Below, one piece after another: positions 10,007 to 20,789 of a stretch of 64,000 bases of DNA. A program made the position numbers and the translations under genes. The DNA comes from Xenopus tropicalis. Lineage: Eukaryota; Chordata; Amphibia; Anura; Pipidae. The notes beneath the pieces were generated by a model, which saw only the letters and a list, made by a program, of their open reading frames with translations, was not told the origin of the DNA and ran no database searches. The stretch spans positions 157,211,547 through 157,275,546 of the forward strand of contig NC_030678.2 in the NCBI RefSeq assembly GCF_000004195.4, given 5' to 3'. Position 1 is the first letter of the stretch. Each line of letters begins with the position of its first letter.

Positions 10007-11102
10007 CAGGTATGGGATCCGTTATCTGGAAACCCGTTATCTAGAATAACAAGCTCTGAATTACAGGAAGGCCATCTCCCATAGACTCTATTTTAATCAA
10101 ATAATTCAAATTTGTAAAAATGATTTCCTTTTTCTCTGTAATAATAAAACAGTACCTGTACTTGATCCCAACTAAGATATAATTACCCCTTATTGGGGCA
10201 GAACAGCCCTATTGGGTTTATTTAATGGTTAAATGATTCCCTTTTCTCTGTAATAATAAAACAGTACCTGTACTTGATCCCAACTAAGATATAATTACCC
10301 CTTATTGGGGGCAGAACAGCCCTATTGGGTTTATTTAATGGTTAAATGATTCCCTTTTCTCTGTAATAATATAACAGTACCTGTACTTGATCCCAACTAA
10401 GATATAATTACCCCTTATTGCGGGCAGAACAATCCTATTGGGTTTATTTAATGGTTAAATGATTCCCTTTTCTCTGTAATAATAAAACAGTACCTGTACT
10501 TGATCCCAACTAAGATATAATTACCCCTTATTGGGGCAGAACAGCCCTATTGGGTTTATTTAATGGTTAAATGATTCCCTTTTCTCTGTAATAATAAAAC
10601 AGTACCTGTACTTGATCCCAACTAAGATATAATTACCCCTTATTGGGGGCAGAACAGCCCTATTGGGTTTATTTAATGGTTAAATGATTCCCTTTTCTCT
10701 GTAATAATAAAACAGTACCTGTACTTGATCCCAACTAAGATATAATTACCCCTTATTGGGGGCAGAACAGCCCTATTGGGTTTATTTCATGGTTAAATGA
10801 TTCCCTTTTCTCTGTAATAATAAAACAGTACCTGTACTTGATCCCAACTAAGATATAATTACCCCTTATTGGGGGCAGAACAGCCCTATTGGGTTTATTT
10901 CATGGTTAAATGATTCCCTTTTCTCTGTAATAATAAAACAGTACCTGTACTTGATCCCAACTAAGATATAATTACCCCTTATTGGAGGCAAAACAATTCT
11001 ACTGGGTTTAAATTACTTTTTAGCAGAGCTTTTAGCTCCAGACCCCTAATCCGGAAAACCCCAGGTCCAGAGCTTTCTAGATAAAAGGTCCCATACCTGT
11101 AT
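10007..11102. mobile_element. MITE carrying eight copies of a 112-113 bp minisatellite
   Basis: The ends are CAGGTATGGGA and its inverted form TCCCATACCTG, flanked by TA on both sides, with a subterminal 'ccgttatctgg' region. Between them, 'ctctg' of the unit block 'ttcccttttctctgtaataa' ends at 10138, 10250, 10363, 10476, 10588, 10701, 10814 and 10927. This gives eight units of 112 or 113 bp. The length difference is mostly the number of Gs in 'cccttattggggg'. Similar elements at 21.6 and 28.4 kb carry five and four units. The TA flank would suit a Tc1/mariner-type origin, but the superfamily is not certain. Confidence 0.9.
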
Positions 11103-11192
11103 ATAAATGAAAATATTGAGAATCACAGTAATCTACTAATTGCACCACCCTAAATATCATATTAGAGAGTTAGCGGTTTTAAACACAATTTT

Positions 11193-11426
11193 TGGTGATG
11201 AGTGAAATTTTTCGCCAGGCATGGATTTGCAGCGAATTTCCACATTTCGCCAATTGTTTTGCGTAACTTCTGTGAAAATTTGCCGCGGAAAAGTTAGTTG
11301 TGCATCAAAAAAAAGTTGTGGTTGATTAAAATTGTGCGCTGTTGTGTAAAAAAATGGTTGTGGTCCTGTCAAAAAAGACGCGGGCGACAAAAAAATTCAC
11401 GCAACAAATACATTCTCTCATCACTA
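11193..11426. mobile_element. hAT-type MITE, 'tagtgatgagcgaat' family
   Basis: Left end tggtgatgagtgaaattttt, right end ctctcatcacta. The flanking 8-mers acaatttt (11185-11192) and acaaattt (11427-11434) match at 7 of 8 positions. The internal 'gccaggcatggatttgcagc' and 'aatttccacatttcgcc' blocks match the other copies. The 77-codon minus frame is not a gene. Confidence 0.85.
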
Positions 11427-11439
11427 ACAAATTTTATTA

Positions 11440-12200
11440 CAAAACTAAAACACCAGTAGGTCCAAGTTGATTATAATCAAGGGCAGGAAGGTGTACAAGT
11501 GAAGGGCTACATTAAGTAAACTCTGCCCCAGGAGATATAAGTAGTACATAGTCACAAGTCCTGTAACCCACCAGAGATCTAGGCAAACAAATGCACCTAT
11601 AAGATTAGACACTACCTTTGTAATGGACAATAAGGAAACTGTTGTGTCCCTCTGCCAGTAACCATAATGGAACAAACATAATACGTCCCCCTCTATGGAA
11701 CGCAGCACTTTTAAGGGCAAGTTCCCGATGCCAAAGTGCACCTATCTCGCTCAGGACACCCATGCTCTATCAAAGGCCTGTGCAGGGGCATGGAGTGGAT
11801 TTTGGCATCAAAATGTGCAAGTGTGGATTTCGGTGATGAAATTTGCTCCATGGCTGACGCAGTGGTTCTGGGCACATGGAAAGGCTGTTTGGAGCATAGG
11901 GGCTCTGCAAGCCGGGAATCATCCCTGTGTGCCCCTAGCCTTAACAAACCAAGTTCTCCCCATTACCTTTTATTCTCCTGTTCTTCACAGCATTTCAGTG
12001 TATAGTTTCCCCTCATCCCCCTCTCTTTTATGCTCTTTTTTTGGCTTGTTTTTTGCTGTGCTCTTTCATTTTCAGTTGCCGTTGTCCTTTCTACTATTTC
12101 CACTTTAGCTTTGAGATAATGTTAGTATAATGTAGAGAGTAATATCCTGGGACAATTGCAATTGGTCTTCATTTTTTATTATTGGTAGTTTTTTTAATTA
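11440..12200. other. Unclassified sequence with several overlapping frames
   Basis: Frames of 64-137 codons overlap on both strands at 11642-12108, but none shows a recognisable domain, splice context or consistent reading. Composition from 11640 to 11950 is richer in G/C than the surroundings, which is why frames stay open. It could be an unrecognised repeat. Confidence 0.35.
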
Positions 12201-12202
12201 TT

Positions 12203-12275
12203 TGAATTTTTGTTCAGCAACCCTCCTGGTCGAATTTTCACAGCAGATGTTTCGCAAAACAATTCGCCAGTTTCC
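12203..12275. mobile_element. Fragment of 'tagtgatgagcgaat' hAT MITE
   Basis: The block 'tcgaattttcacagcagatg' followed by 'tttcgcaaaacaattcgcca' matches the interior of the family seen at 34.9-35.3 kb. No ends are preserved. Confidence 0.5.
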
Positions 12276-12284
12276 TATCCACTT

Positions 12285-12465
12285 ACAAACAAAGTCAACA
12301 GGCTTCAATTTAGAAAGCAGTCCTTCGTTTGCCACTGTATTGAAAGCTTTAGCAAAATCCTAGTAGAGCAACCACATAGATCCAAATACAGCTTCTACTT
12401 ACTTCATTATAAAAAATAATTGCATTTGTCTGATATGATAAGCCATGCTGATTGCTTATAATGCT
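12285..12465 (-). pseudogene. Decayed CR1/L2-type reverse transcriptase scrap
   Basis: Read on the minus strand, the conceptual translation includes DFAKAFNTVANEGLLSKLK. This corresponds to the conserved palm motif A region (DFSKAFDTV..LL.KL) of CR1/L2-clade reverse transcriptases. Stops and frameshifts interrupt the frame on both sides, and the catalytic YADD region is not found nearby. This is an old, dead LINE fragment distinct from the 3'-end copies elsewhere. Confidence 0.6.
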
Positions 12466-12469
12466 GTCG

Positions 12470-13300
12470 GGGACTCAAGGTTTGGTTTCCCTTTATTTCA
12501 GCCCCTTATGGTTTTGGGACAGCTAAATTCCAATTTACAATTGGGAGGGGGAAATACTGTATATCCCTATCCTGGGTCAACATCTTTCCTGAAAGTTCAG
12601 TAACTGGTCAGGAGGTGTCACTGTGGTCTTTAAAAGGGAAAGCCAATATGTGCTCGGCCTCTTTGGCTCCCACCTGTCGGAGGAGGTGGATGGAACTCAG
12701 AGCCGTGCAGAGGTAGGCCCAGTAGGTAAGGATGGTGTGAGGATTGTTTTGAAATAGCTTGCAGAATAAGGATCAGGGTAGCTAGTAATCATCCTAATGC
12801 TCCCACAAGGCAATCATGGATGCCACCCAGCAGAGTAGGGGCTCAAGTGTACAGACCTAGGGATAGAGATATTCCCATGGAGGTTCCACGGTTACACCTG
12901 AAGGACCTGTACTTGGGGCTGGAGTGAGAATAAATCCACATTCTATCATTGGTACCTGATTTGAGCGAGCAGTGCCAGAAGCTGTATTCATAAATAACTG
13001 CTGAATGATTGTATTGTGTCATTTGTTCCTATTCTCCAAGAGATCGTTCCATATTCCTGTACATAGTTATCACTTGTTTTAAAAACCACTGGCGCCCAAT
13101 TGATTTAATCAACCTGAGAGTTATATCATAGCAACATCCTTCCTCCACTAACTCCACGAGGACCCATCCCAGGGTTCCATGGATTTAAGTTGCTACAGCA
13201 CACAGCGACTTCATTTAACTACAAATTTACTATGCTATTCTCTAGTACATTCTCCATAGTCATGAATATTATACATTAAAAAAATATTGTAAATAACTTG
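12470..13300. other. Non-coding sequence, nothing recognised
   Basis: No gene or repeat termini recognised. Confidence 0.35.
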
Positions 13301-13314
13301 CCTACAACAGATGT

Positions 13315-13555
13315 CAAGCTTGGCCATACATAGTAAGGTCTGCTTGAGCATATAATTACTGATCTCTACACAATTTGGCCACCAAGACAGTGAGCTTTGT
13401 CAGGATGATCTGATATTATGGATCATACTGGGGGCCTACAAAGTATTTTTAAACCTGCCTGATCTATATCTGCCCAATTTGCCAATGAACAGGATGAGTC
13501 GGCAGCTTTTATTGGCCTGTGTATGGGCAGCGTTACAGTGCCATAATGGTTGTTG
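13315..13555. mobile_element. Possible MITE with 'ggccatacat' ends
   Basis: The left part has 'cttggccatacatagtaagg' and the right part 'ggcctgtgtatgggcagc', which are roughly inverted. A similar vocabulary ('gtggccatacacata', 'ccatacatgggcagattc') occurs at 39.3-39.86 kb. Ends and target duplication are not clear. Confidence 0.4.
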
Positions 13556-13970
13556 ATCGTAACACTTTACCAGATAAAGTCTGAGAGAATCATAAAAAAT
13601 GGCTTGGCTAAAACAGAACTATGCACTCTATGTACTTAAAGGGGTTGTAAACCCAGTCATGATTCTGTCCCACTTCTGTCCCACTGCACCCCCTATATTT
13701 GCTATAGAAGTTGCCAAAAAAACATAATTATTGATGCAAGAAAATTCCAACCAATGAGAATTCTACAGATAAAAAATCCATTATAAATGAAAAAGAATTG
13801 ACCAGTGAGAATGCTGATTCACAGGACTGTCACATCAGTGTTTTAGTCCCTCTTCCCCTGTCAGGATTTCAAATAATGCAGAAAGAGAGGAACTGTTTTG
13901 GAGCTGAATTTCAGCATTACAAAAATGTATTTATTCACACTATTTGAAGGAACAAAAGTCTTTAGTAGGC

Positions 13971-14464
13971 TTAAAGGAGAAGGAAAGGTAAAAACTAAGT
14001 AAGCTTTATCAGAAAGGTCTATGTAACTACAGCCATAAGCACTCACAGAAACGCTGCACCGAGACCTCTATCAAAAGAAACACAGGATATCTTGTCTCCT
14101 TTTGTGTACACATGTACTTCGGTATTAGACTTCTTCAGAAAAATCCTTCGTTCCCGGACCAGAGTCTGCGCAGTTTTTTTCTCTCGCCTCTCCTGCTCCC
14201 CCCTCCCATAAGAATTCTTATGAACTCACTCCCCCTCTCTTAGGAATGTGTGATCTGAGCTTTAACGGCTAGAGCTGCAGCAGGAAGCTACGGAGACCAA
14301 GCTAAAATGGCAGCTGCAATCTTAAACAAATGGAGGGAGCTTCTAGGGCTCTTTACTAAGGTATGGTAATGCTTTCTGCAAAATAAATCAAGTGTTTTAG
14401 GTGGCACTAATGTGGTGAATCTATTGGCAGTAAAATGCCAAAATGACTTTCCTTCTACTTTTAA
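13971..14464. mobile_element. Kolobok/T2-type MITE
   Basis: Begins TTAAAGGAGAAGGAAAGG and ends CTTTCCTTCTACTTTTAA, the inverted form with two small differences. TTAA lies at both outer edges (13971-13974 and 14461-14464), as in the Xenopus T2 (Kolobok) MITE group. The same left end occurs at 24422. The 61-codon minus frame crossing the left end is not a gene. Confidence 0.85.
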
Positions 14465-14652
14465 GTATGAAGATCCAAATTATGGAAAGATCCCTTATCC
14501 AGAATACCACAGGTCACTTAGACTTACTTAGAGTTACTGCACTCACAGGTTGAGTCCGTGTGGTCTAGAAGATTGATCTTCTGGAAAGCTAACTGCCCCC
14601 ATTGCAGTGATGAGAATCAGTTTGTTTTCCAATAAATCAATTGGTGCCAAAC

Positions 14653-15152
14653 AGGAAAACTATACCCCCAGAATGAATACTTAACCAACAGATAGTTTAT
14701 ATCATATTATGTGGCCTATTAAAGAATCTTATCAAACTGGAATATATAAATATCAGTAAATATTGTGCTTTTACATCCTTTCCCTTGAGCCGCCATTTAG
14801 TGATGGGCTGGGTGCTCCCTCAGAGATTAGCTGACAGGAAATAATGCAGCTCTGACTGTAACAGGAAGTAGTGTGGGAGTAAAAGGCAGAACTCTGCCCA
14901 TTAATTGGCTGATGGGGCCTAGCATGTATGTGTGCCTTGGTTTGTTTGTGTGCACTGTGAATCCTATGATCCCAGGGGGCAGTCCTTAGTACTTAAAATG
15001 GCAATTTTCTATTTAGGATTACCAAATAGCACCTACTACTAAAATAGTATGTTTTTATGAAAATGGTTTATTTAGATGAAGCAGGGTTTTACATATGAAC
15101 TGGTTTATGCTATACATTTTTAGAAAGACCTACATTGTATAGTTTCCTTTGA
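14653..15152. mobile_element. T2-like MITE, 'aactataccccca' subtype
   Basis: Begins aggaaaactataccccca and ends ttgtatagtttccttt, so the termini are inverted. The interior ('gagccgccatttagtgatgg', 'ctctgactgtaacaggaagt', 'ctgcccattaattggctgat') recurs in reverse at 59.34-59.74 kb, and its ends recur at 63.79-64.0 kb. Left and right TTAA duplications are not clean. Confidence 0.75.
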
Positions 15153-16340
15153 TAGAAACAAGATAGCTGTGGGATAGGTAGATTCAACTGCCACAATAAC
15201 TAAATCAAACCTTGCAGGAGCAAGTGGCTGGGAAGAACATGAATATAAAGCCACAGAGCAGTCAAATATTAAACTTGAATTTAAAAGGAAATATGTGTCA
15301 GGGCTTGAAAATATCTGTCAGCAAGCCGTACTCATCCTGCCTGAATAATGGCACAAACTGATGGGATCCTGATGTGCAAGGCTGAAAGAAGATATCCATG
15401 CAGCCACACAGCAAATGCTCATGTCAACTACTGATTCAGGAGCATCTTTAATTAATAGTGAGGGAAATTTGTCCTACGAAGAAGTGAAACCAATGTGGAA
15501 TTTCAGATTTGCGAATCATTTTCTGAAATGGGAAACACATGAACTGGATTGTCCGTTGCCTAAAACCGATTGCCTTAAGGCAAATCTTAGTGACTTCATT
15601 TAGAGACGGCGTTAGTGGCTGCATCATAAGTCAGGGAAGGATTAGACTGAACTGGGGCAACAGTCCATTGCTTTATATTTCATTCTTCCATTTGCATTTA
15701 TCACCTGTTGGTGACATTCTGGCCTTTCTACTCTGATACAATTATCTTAAATTATAGTCTATTTCCTTGGCCGTCCCTAAGCAATAAGCTTCTTTTGATT
15801 CTAGAGGTACAGCAATGTCAGCTCCTGCTTTCCTTTTTAGCTATAATACCAAACTCCGGCTGCTCCCAGTAGTAGAACACCTTTACACTGTAACTCATCA
15901 TGTCAGCTGGGCCCTCGCAACATTATTGGAGGAAAAGTTTCCAGGCTAAACTATCAATTAGAATTGGGTGCTAGTGGTTATACTTGTTAACCACAAGCAG
16001 TAAAGAAAGGTGGGTCCTTAGTACACAAAATATTCATACACAAAATTCACTATGGGTAGTTTCCTTAGTCCTATCCACTTAAGTCCATATGACTTTAGGG
16101 AAATAACCCTGCAATAAGCCTCCTCATGGAGCACAAAACTGCTATTATTAGCTAGCCCACTCTGTCTAACACTCATTCATGGGTCACCTATCCACAACGT
16201 CACTAAGCATTTAGTTTCCTTAGGGCAAATCTTCTTACTGAGGCTTTCCAGTAGAATTCACCCATCTTCTGGAGTGAAGTCAATAGAGCCATGTGACTTC
16301 GCTTATATAGACTAGGGAACTGGAACTACAATAACTACCC
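15153..16340. other. Non-coding sequence, nothing recognised
   Basis: No gene or repeat termini recognised. The short frames at 15415-15736 have no domain. Confidence 0.35.
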
Positions 16341-16352
16341 CATGGTCTATGG

Positions 16353-16632
16353 CAGTGATCTCTAGTGGCTTATGAGCAACATGTTGTTCACCACCCCCTT
16401 TGATGTTGCTCTCAAAGCCCCAAAGTGGCCTCAAAGTAGGTGTCCATTTTTAAATTTCATGTTTGGAGGCAAGTTTTGGAAGCACAAAGACACAGTTTTA
16501 CTCCAAGTAGAGCTCCCGCAGGCTAGCAGTCCACATTGGGCTACCAAATAGCCAATCACAGTCCTTATTTGGCATCTACAAATAACGTTTTTCATGCTTG
16601 TGTTTATGAGTAAAAAAAGTTGGGGATCCCTG
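16353..16632 (+). mobile_element. hAT-type MITE, CAGTGATCCCCAACC family
   Basis: Starts cagtgatctctagtgg and ends ggggatccctg. The flanking 8-mers gtctatgg (16345-16352) and gactatgg (16633-16640) agree at 7 of 8 positions, supporting an 8-bp hAT target duplication. Interior blocks 'caacatgttgttcaccac', 'ggaggcaagttttgg' and 'taccaaatagccaatcaca' match the other copies. Confidence 0.9.
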
Positions 16633-16640
16633 GACTATGG

Positions 16641-18380
16641 ATACACTTCCTACAGTAGATATGGTTGACTTCCTGCATCACCTACAGATCCATATTTAAT
16701 GTCACCAGTAGAAATGTTTTATCTGATGAAGTGATGTATGTTACTAAGTGGCACCTTGACTGGTAAATCTGAGTTTGAGGAATGCTAGGAGACAACAACC
16801 TGCTTGAACATGTAATGGCAACTGTAAAGTTTTGGTGAGATGGCACTTTGGTTTTTAGTCTGTTTTTTTATGGTTAATGTCCCCATGATCAAAGCATGGT
16901 TTGTGAGCAGTGAGTAGAAAATTAGGTAGGTCATGCTAGATCCTTGAGCTCAACTCATTAGCTTAATACAGACCCCAGATACAGTATACTTAAGGCCCAT
17001 GCTGCCCCCCAAATATCTATTTACAGATAAGAAGATTATACCTTAGACTTTGACTTAACCTTTGAGATATCTCTGGCAGTCAAGCTGTTAAAAACAAATA
17101 ATGAAAGTGTCCACAGCAGGTACCATGCAATTAAACATTTGAAGGCAGACGGTATATTTAAGCCAGACATTGTATAATAAACAGCAGTCAGAACATGCAG
17201 CTGGATTAGCACTTTCAAAATGTTGCCAAAAGTCTCAGACAACTAGGCCGACGGGTACAATGATGTATTCATATATATTCCACAATTGCAATTATGGTGA
17301 ATACTTCATTTTAGAACCATTGTCTCTGTAAAGACATCACTGCTGCTCATGAATGGTTTCCGATTTAAAAGAAAATTAGTCACTGTTCAGTAGAAAAAGG
17401 CAGAGAGGCTCCGAAATGACTAAGTCGTCCTGCAACAGGCGGCATTTACATAGACTTCTGTCTGAAGTTCTGATGTTCTAGTAAATACTGCAGAACAAGT
17501 GTGTGATTAGCAAGTCATTTGAAAAGCCTGAGAGAGATGCCGGGCAGAGGCTAGCGTGGGGATTCGCTGAGCAGCATCGGCAGATGTTTACAGATTATTC
17601 ACATTAGTCTCTATAGGAAAGGGATGTGGGCACACAGCTGTCAGCCCATTGAGGCAAAATCCAGTTTTCAGATCCTTTCGGTAGGAATTTATTGTGTCAT
17701 TAATTTAAACATTGTTGATAACACTCAGCATTAACTGGGAGATTCGGTTTCATACCATTTATAGCATTGCATGGAGTTAAATTAGAAAATCATGGGATCA
17801 AAGATAAAGAGATTCTCCATGCTTAAGATGCTTAGTATTTTATTGAATGATGCCAGGGCATCACATGTTGGGAATTGCTTGCTAAAGGCAAGGGCACAGG
17901 TAGGGAGCGGATGCCCAACAGCCAATCTGTGCCCTGCAGGTGTTGCCGGTGCTGCATACAGAGATATATATTTATCACCACCATTGTGGGAATTCTAAAA
18001 TCAAGACTTCATCTGGCTTTCTATGCAGGTGGGGAAAATACCTAATTAGCCTTAGTGTTAGAGAGCCCCAGTCAGTGCTGGGCCAATACAGACGGACACC
18101 ACAGGCAGCCTGGCAGGCCCCCACCCTTGTGGGCAGCAGTGAGACCAGGGATGGTGATTGTGTGCAGGACTCATGGGCCCAAACTAGGGGAAGACAGACA
18201 TAAGGGGTACGCCTCCCTACCCAAGTTTTGCCCTAGGTGCGTGCCTTTTTTGCCCACCTCTAGTTCCAGCCCCAGCTACCACTTGTATTTTACTAGGGGT
18301 CAATTTTTAAAAGCTTGTAAAATAGTTATAGTAAAAGTAAAGGCTAACTCCGTAGGGGTCCTTACACATACTTTTTTTAA
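16641..18380. other. Mostly unannotated DNA, possible conserved block at 17330-17720
   Basis: No gene or recognised transposon between 16.64 and 17.8 kb. The stretch 17330-17720 is free of the repeat vocabulary of the rest of the window, has balanced composition and resembles vertebrate conserved non-coding DNA in texture. That is an impression only. Overlapping frames at 17792-18387 have no recognisable domain. Confidence 0.3.
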
Positions 18381-18384
18381 AATC

Positions 18385-18630
18385 TAGAAACAGTAAGTTA
18401 AGTTAAGGCCGGGGCTGTAATTACAGCCTCCGATCCACATTTTTTATCCACCTCCTTGCATCCATACTCACTAAATCCCCAGCTTCACAATAAATCCTCA
18501 GCTCAAATCCCAAATCTCAACGATATGGCTCCGCCCCCTTGGGGGCATAACTCTGAACCCAGTGTCATAACCTGCCCCTTATGGACTCAACCCCAGCCTG
18601 GCCAGTAGAGTTCTAAAAATATGGCAACCG
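18385..18630. mobile_element. Possible decayed transposon, 'ggccagtag..tggcaaccgta' type
   Basis: The end 'cctggccagtagagttc' followed by 'atatggcaacc' is the inverted counterpart of the start of the sequence at 54.96 kb ('gggttgcacctagcc', 'ctggcctagccagtaaa'). The interior is pyrimidine-rich. Boundaries are uncertain. Confidence 0.4.
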
Positions 18631-18814
18631 TAAGCAGAGCAAATCCAGCTTTTCTTTGTCTTTTAATGCCATTAAATGAAAGTACGTGTAGGTACAAAAG
18701 TAGCCGGTAGTTTACCTATTCATAAATCAGAGACTACCACAAAGTACCCCACAGAATGCTGAATTGCACCTGCATGTAAATTTCATATGAAAATACACTT
18801 ACAAAAGTCCCAAT

Positions 18815-19010
18815 TAGTGATGGGCGAAATGTTTCGCTAGGCATGGATTCGTTGCGAATTTCCACGCTTCAACCTTGACGGATTGCTGCGAGTCCAAAAA
18901 TTGTCGCAAGAATAGTCGCGGGCGTCAAAAGAATAGCCAGTCACAATTTTTTTGCGGCGTGACATTTTCGCCGTTTCGTGAATTTTCCGGGACAGATTAG
19001 CTCATCACTA
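18815..19010. mobile_element. hAT-type MITE with perfect 8-bp target duplication
   Basis: Left end tagtgatgggcgaaatg, right end ttagctcatcacta. The 8-mer gtcccaat is present exactly at 18807-18814 and 19011-19018. This is the cleanest proof in the window that the 'tagtgatgagcgaat' family makes 8-bp duplications, which places it with hAT transposons. The 61-codon minus frame reading into the element is not a gene. Confidence 0.93.
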
Positions 19011-19133
19011 GTCCCAATGGCAGAATAATGCTTGCTTTTATTATCTATTGCAGAGGGAAGCTGACTAATAGAGACATAGGTGGCACAATGGTCAGTCCAG
19101 AATGGCATTGTTAACTGAAGACCCATATATATA

Positions 19134-19929
19134 CCGTATTTTCCGGCGTATAAGACGACTTTTTAACCCCGAAAAATCCATGCCAAAGTCGGGGGTCGTC
19201 TTATACGCCGGGTACTTACCTGCACTTTGCTTCCTGGTGCGGCCTGCACGATCGCATTTTCGTTGCCACAGAAACGGAAGACGCGCTACGCTAGGAGACG
19301 CGCTACGCCAGGAGGCGCGCTATGCCGGGAGACGCGCCATTTAGCCTGCACTCACCCGGAGACTACTTTACCACTGAGGATTTCCGCAGGCATTCTGGCT
19401 AATGTCGTGCTGCTCCGGACCCAAGCAAATTTCACCCACGAAGCTCCGATGATGCGGGACGGTAGCCCAGTGCATACAAGTGCAGCCCGCTGCTCCCTCA
19501 CCCTCGTGGTGCAAAGTTTCACGCAACTTCCTCAAAGCAGGCGCGACCTCCAGGGGGCGGTGCCTCAGGGCTGAGTGGCGGAGCCTCATGTTGCTAGCCA
19601 CGCCACATCGGGGATGTGTGACAAGCCTGCATAGGTACACTGTTTTAAAGATGTTAGGTATTGCCTTATTGGTGCAACTTTTGGCAACACCCAGTCATAC
19701 CTTATAATCATAAAAGTCAGTGTCGCATCTCCCTAGCCTGGGCTGTATGTGTAAGTCGTTCGGACTGAGCCGCGTCTAATTCAGTGAAAGTCGTAGCTTG
19801 GAGACGGGCCGTTGGATAAATGAGCTTCCCCTTTGGGATCAGAAAGTATTTTCCGGTGTATAGTCAGGGGTCGTCTTATACGCCCAGTCGTCTTATACGC
19901 CCAGTCGTCTTATACACCGGAAAATACGG
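19134..19929. mobile_element. DNA transposon with CCGTATTTTCCGG ends and TA duplication
   Basis: Left terminus CCGTATTTTCCGGCGTATAA, right terminus its inverted form TTATACACCGGAAAATACGG. TA flanks both sides (19132-19133 and 19930-19931). Subterminal repeats of 'gtcgtcttatacgcc' occur near both ends, and the left 75 bp folds back on itself. The G/C-rich interior, with repeated 'acgcgctacgc' words, holds frames of 75-115 codons but none with a transposase motif. It appears non-autonomous, and the superfamily is not certain. Confidence 0.85.
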
Positions 19930-19937
19930 TACCTGTG

Positions 19938-20785
19938 TATATAGTTACATAGTTACATAGGGTTGAAAAAGACCAGAGTCCATCAAGTTCAACCCATTCA
20001 AGTAAACCCAGCACACACAACCCACACCTACCAATCTATACACTCACATACATAAACTATATATACAACCACTAATACTAACTGTAGATATTAGTATCAC
20101 AATAGCCTTAGATATTCTGATTGTTCAAGAACTCATCCAGGCCCCTCTTAAAGGCATTAACAGAATCTGCCATTACCCCATCACTAGGAAGGGCATTCCC
20201 CAACCTCACTGCCCTCACCGTGAGAAACCCCCTGTGCTGCTTCAAATGGAAGCTTCGTTCCTCTAATCTATAGGGGTGACCTCTGGTGCGCTGATTGTTT
20301 TTATGGGAAAAAAGAACATCCCCCATCTGCCTATAATCCCCTCTAATGTACTTGTACAGAGTAATCATGTCCCCTCGCAAGCGCCTCTTTTCCAGAGAAA
20401 ACAACCCCAACCCTGACAGTCTAACCTCATAGTTTAACCCTTCCATCCCCTTAACCAGTTTAGTTGCAGTCTCTGCACTCTCTCCAGCTCATTAATATCC
20501 TTCTTAAGGACTGGAGCCCAAAACTGCCCCCCATACTCAGGGTGAGGCCTTACCAGGGACCTATAAAGAGGCAAAATTATGTTTTCATCCCTTGCGTCAA
20601 TGCCTTTTTTTATACAAGACAGCACTTTATTTGCTTTAGTAGCCACAGAATGACACTGCCTGGAATTAGACAACTTGTTATCAACAAAAACCCCTAGATC
20701 CTTCTCTATTAAGGAAACCCCCAACACTCTGCCATTCAGGAGATAGTTCGTGTTTATATTATTTCTACCAAAATGCATATATGTA
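19938..20785 (-). pseudogene. CR1-like LINE 3' end with reverse transcriptase C-terminus
   Basis: This is the remnant of a non-LTR retrotransposon on the minus strand. The upstream frame (from about 20780 down to 20434) contains LGVFVDNKLSNSRQC, VATKANKVLSCIKKG and VRPHPEYGGQFWAPV. The next frame (20446 down to 20108) contains GLFSLEKRRLRGDMITLYK and NNQRTRGHPYRLEERSF. These are the conserved tail of CR1-clade reverse transcriptases. The two halves lie in different frames, joined near 20450. The element ends at its 3' side in an 8-bp repeat (plus strand 'atagttacatagttacat'), as CR1 elements do. It is 5'-truncated at about 20785, without the catalytic palm domain or endonuclease, so it is inactive. 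Confidence 0.92.
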
Positions 20786-20789
20786 TATA

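Noticed and set aside
10007..11102. CRISPR-like array (regular direct repeats)
   Set aside because: Units are contiguous and about 112 bp without unique spacers, and sit inside transposon ends in an animal genome. It is a minisatellite.
11642..12108. Cluster of overlapping frames on both strands up to 137 codons
   Set aside because: No domain, no splice or polyadenylation context, and frames open on both strands at once, as expected by chance in G/C-richer DNA.
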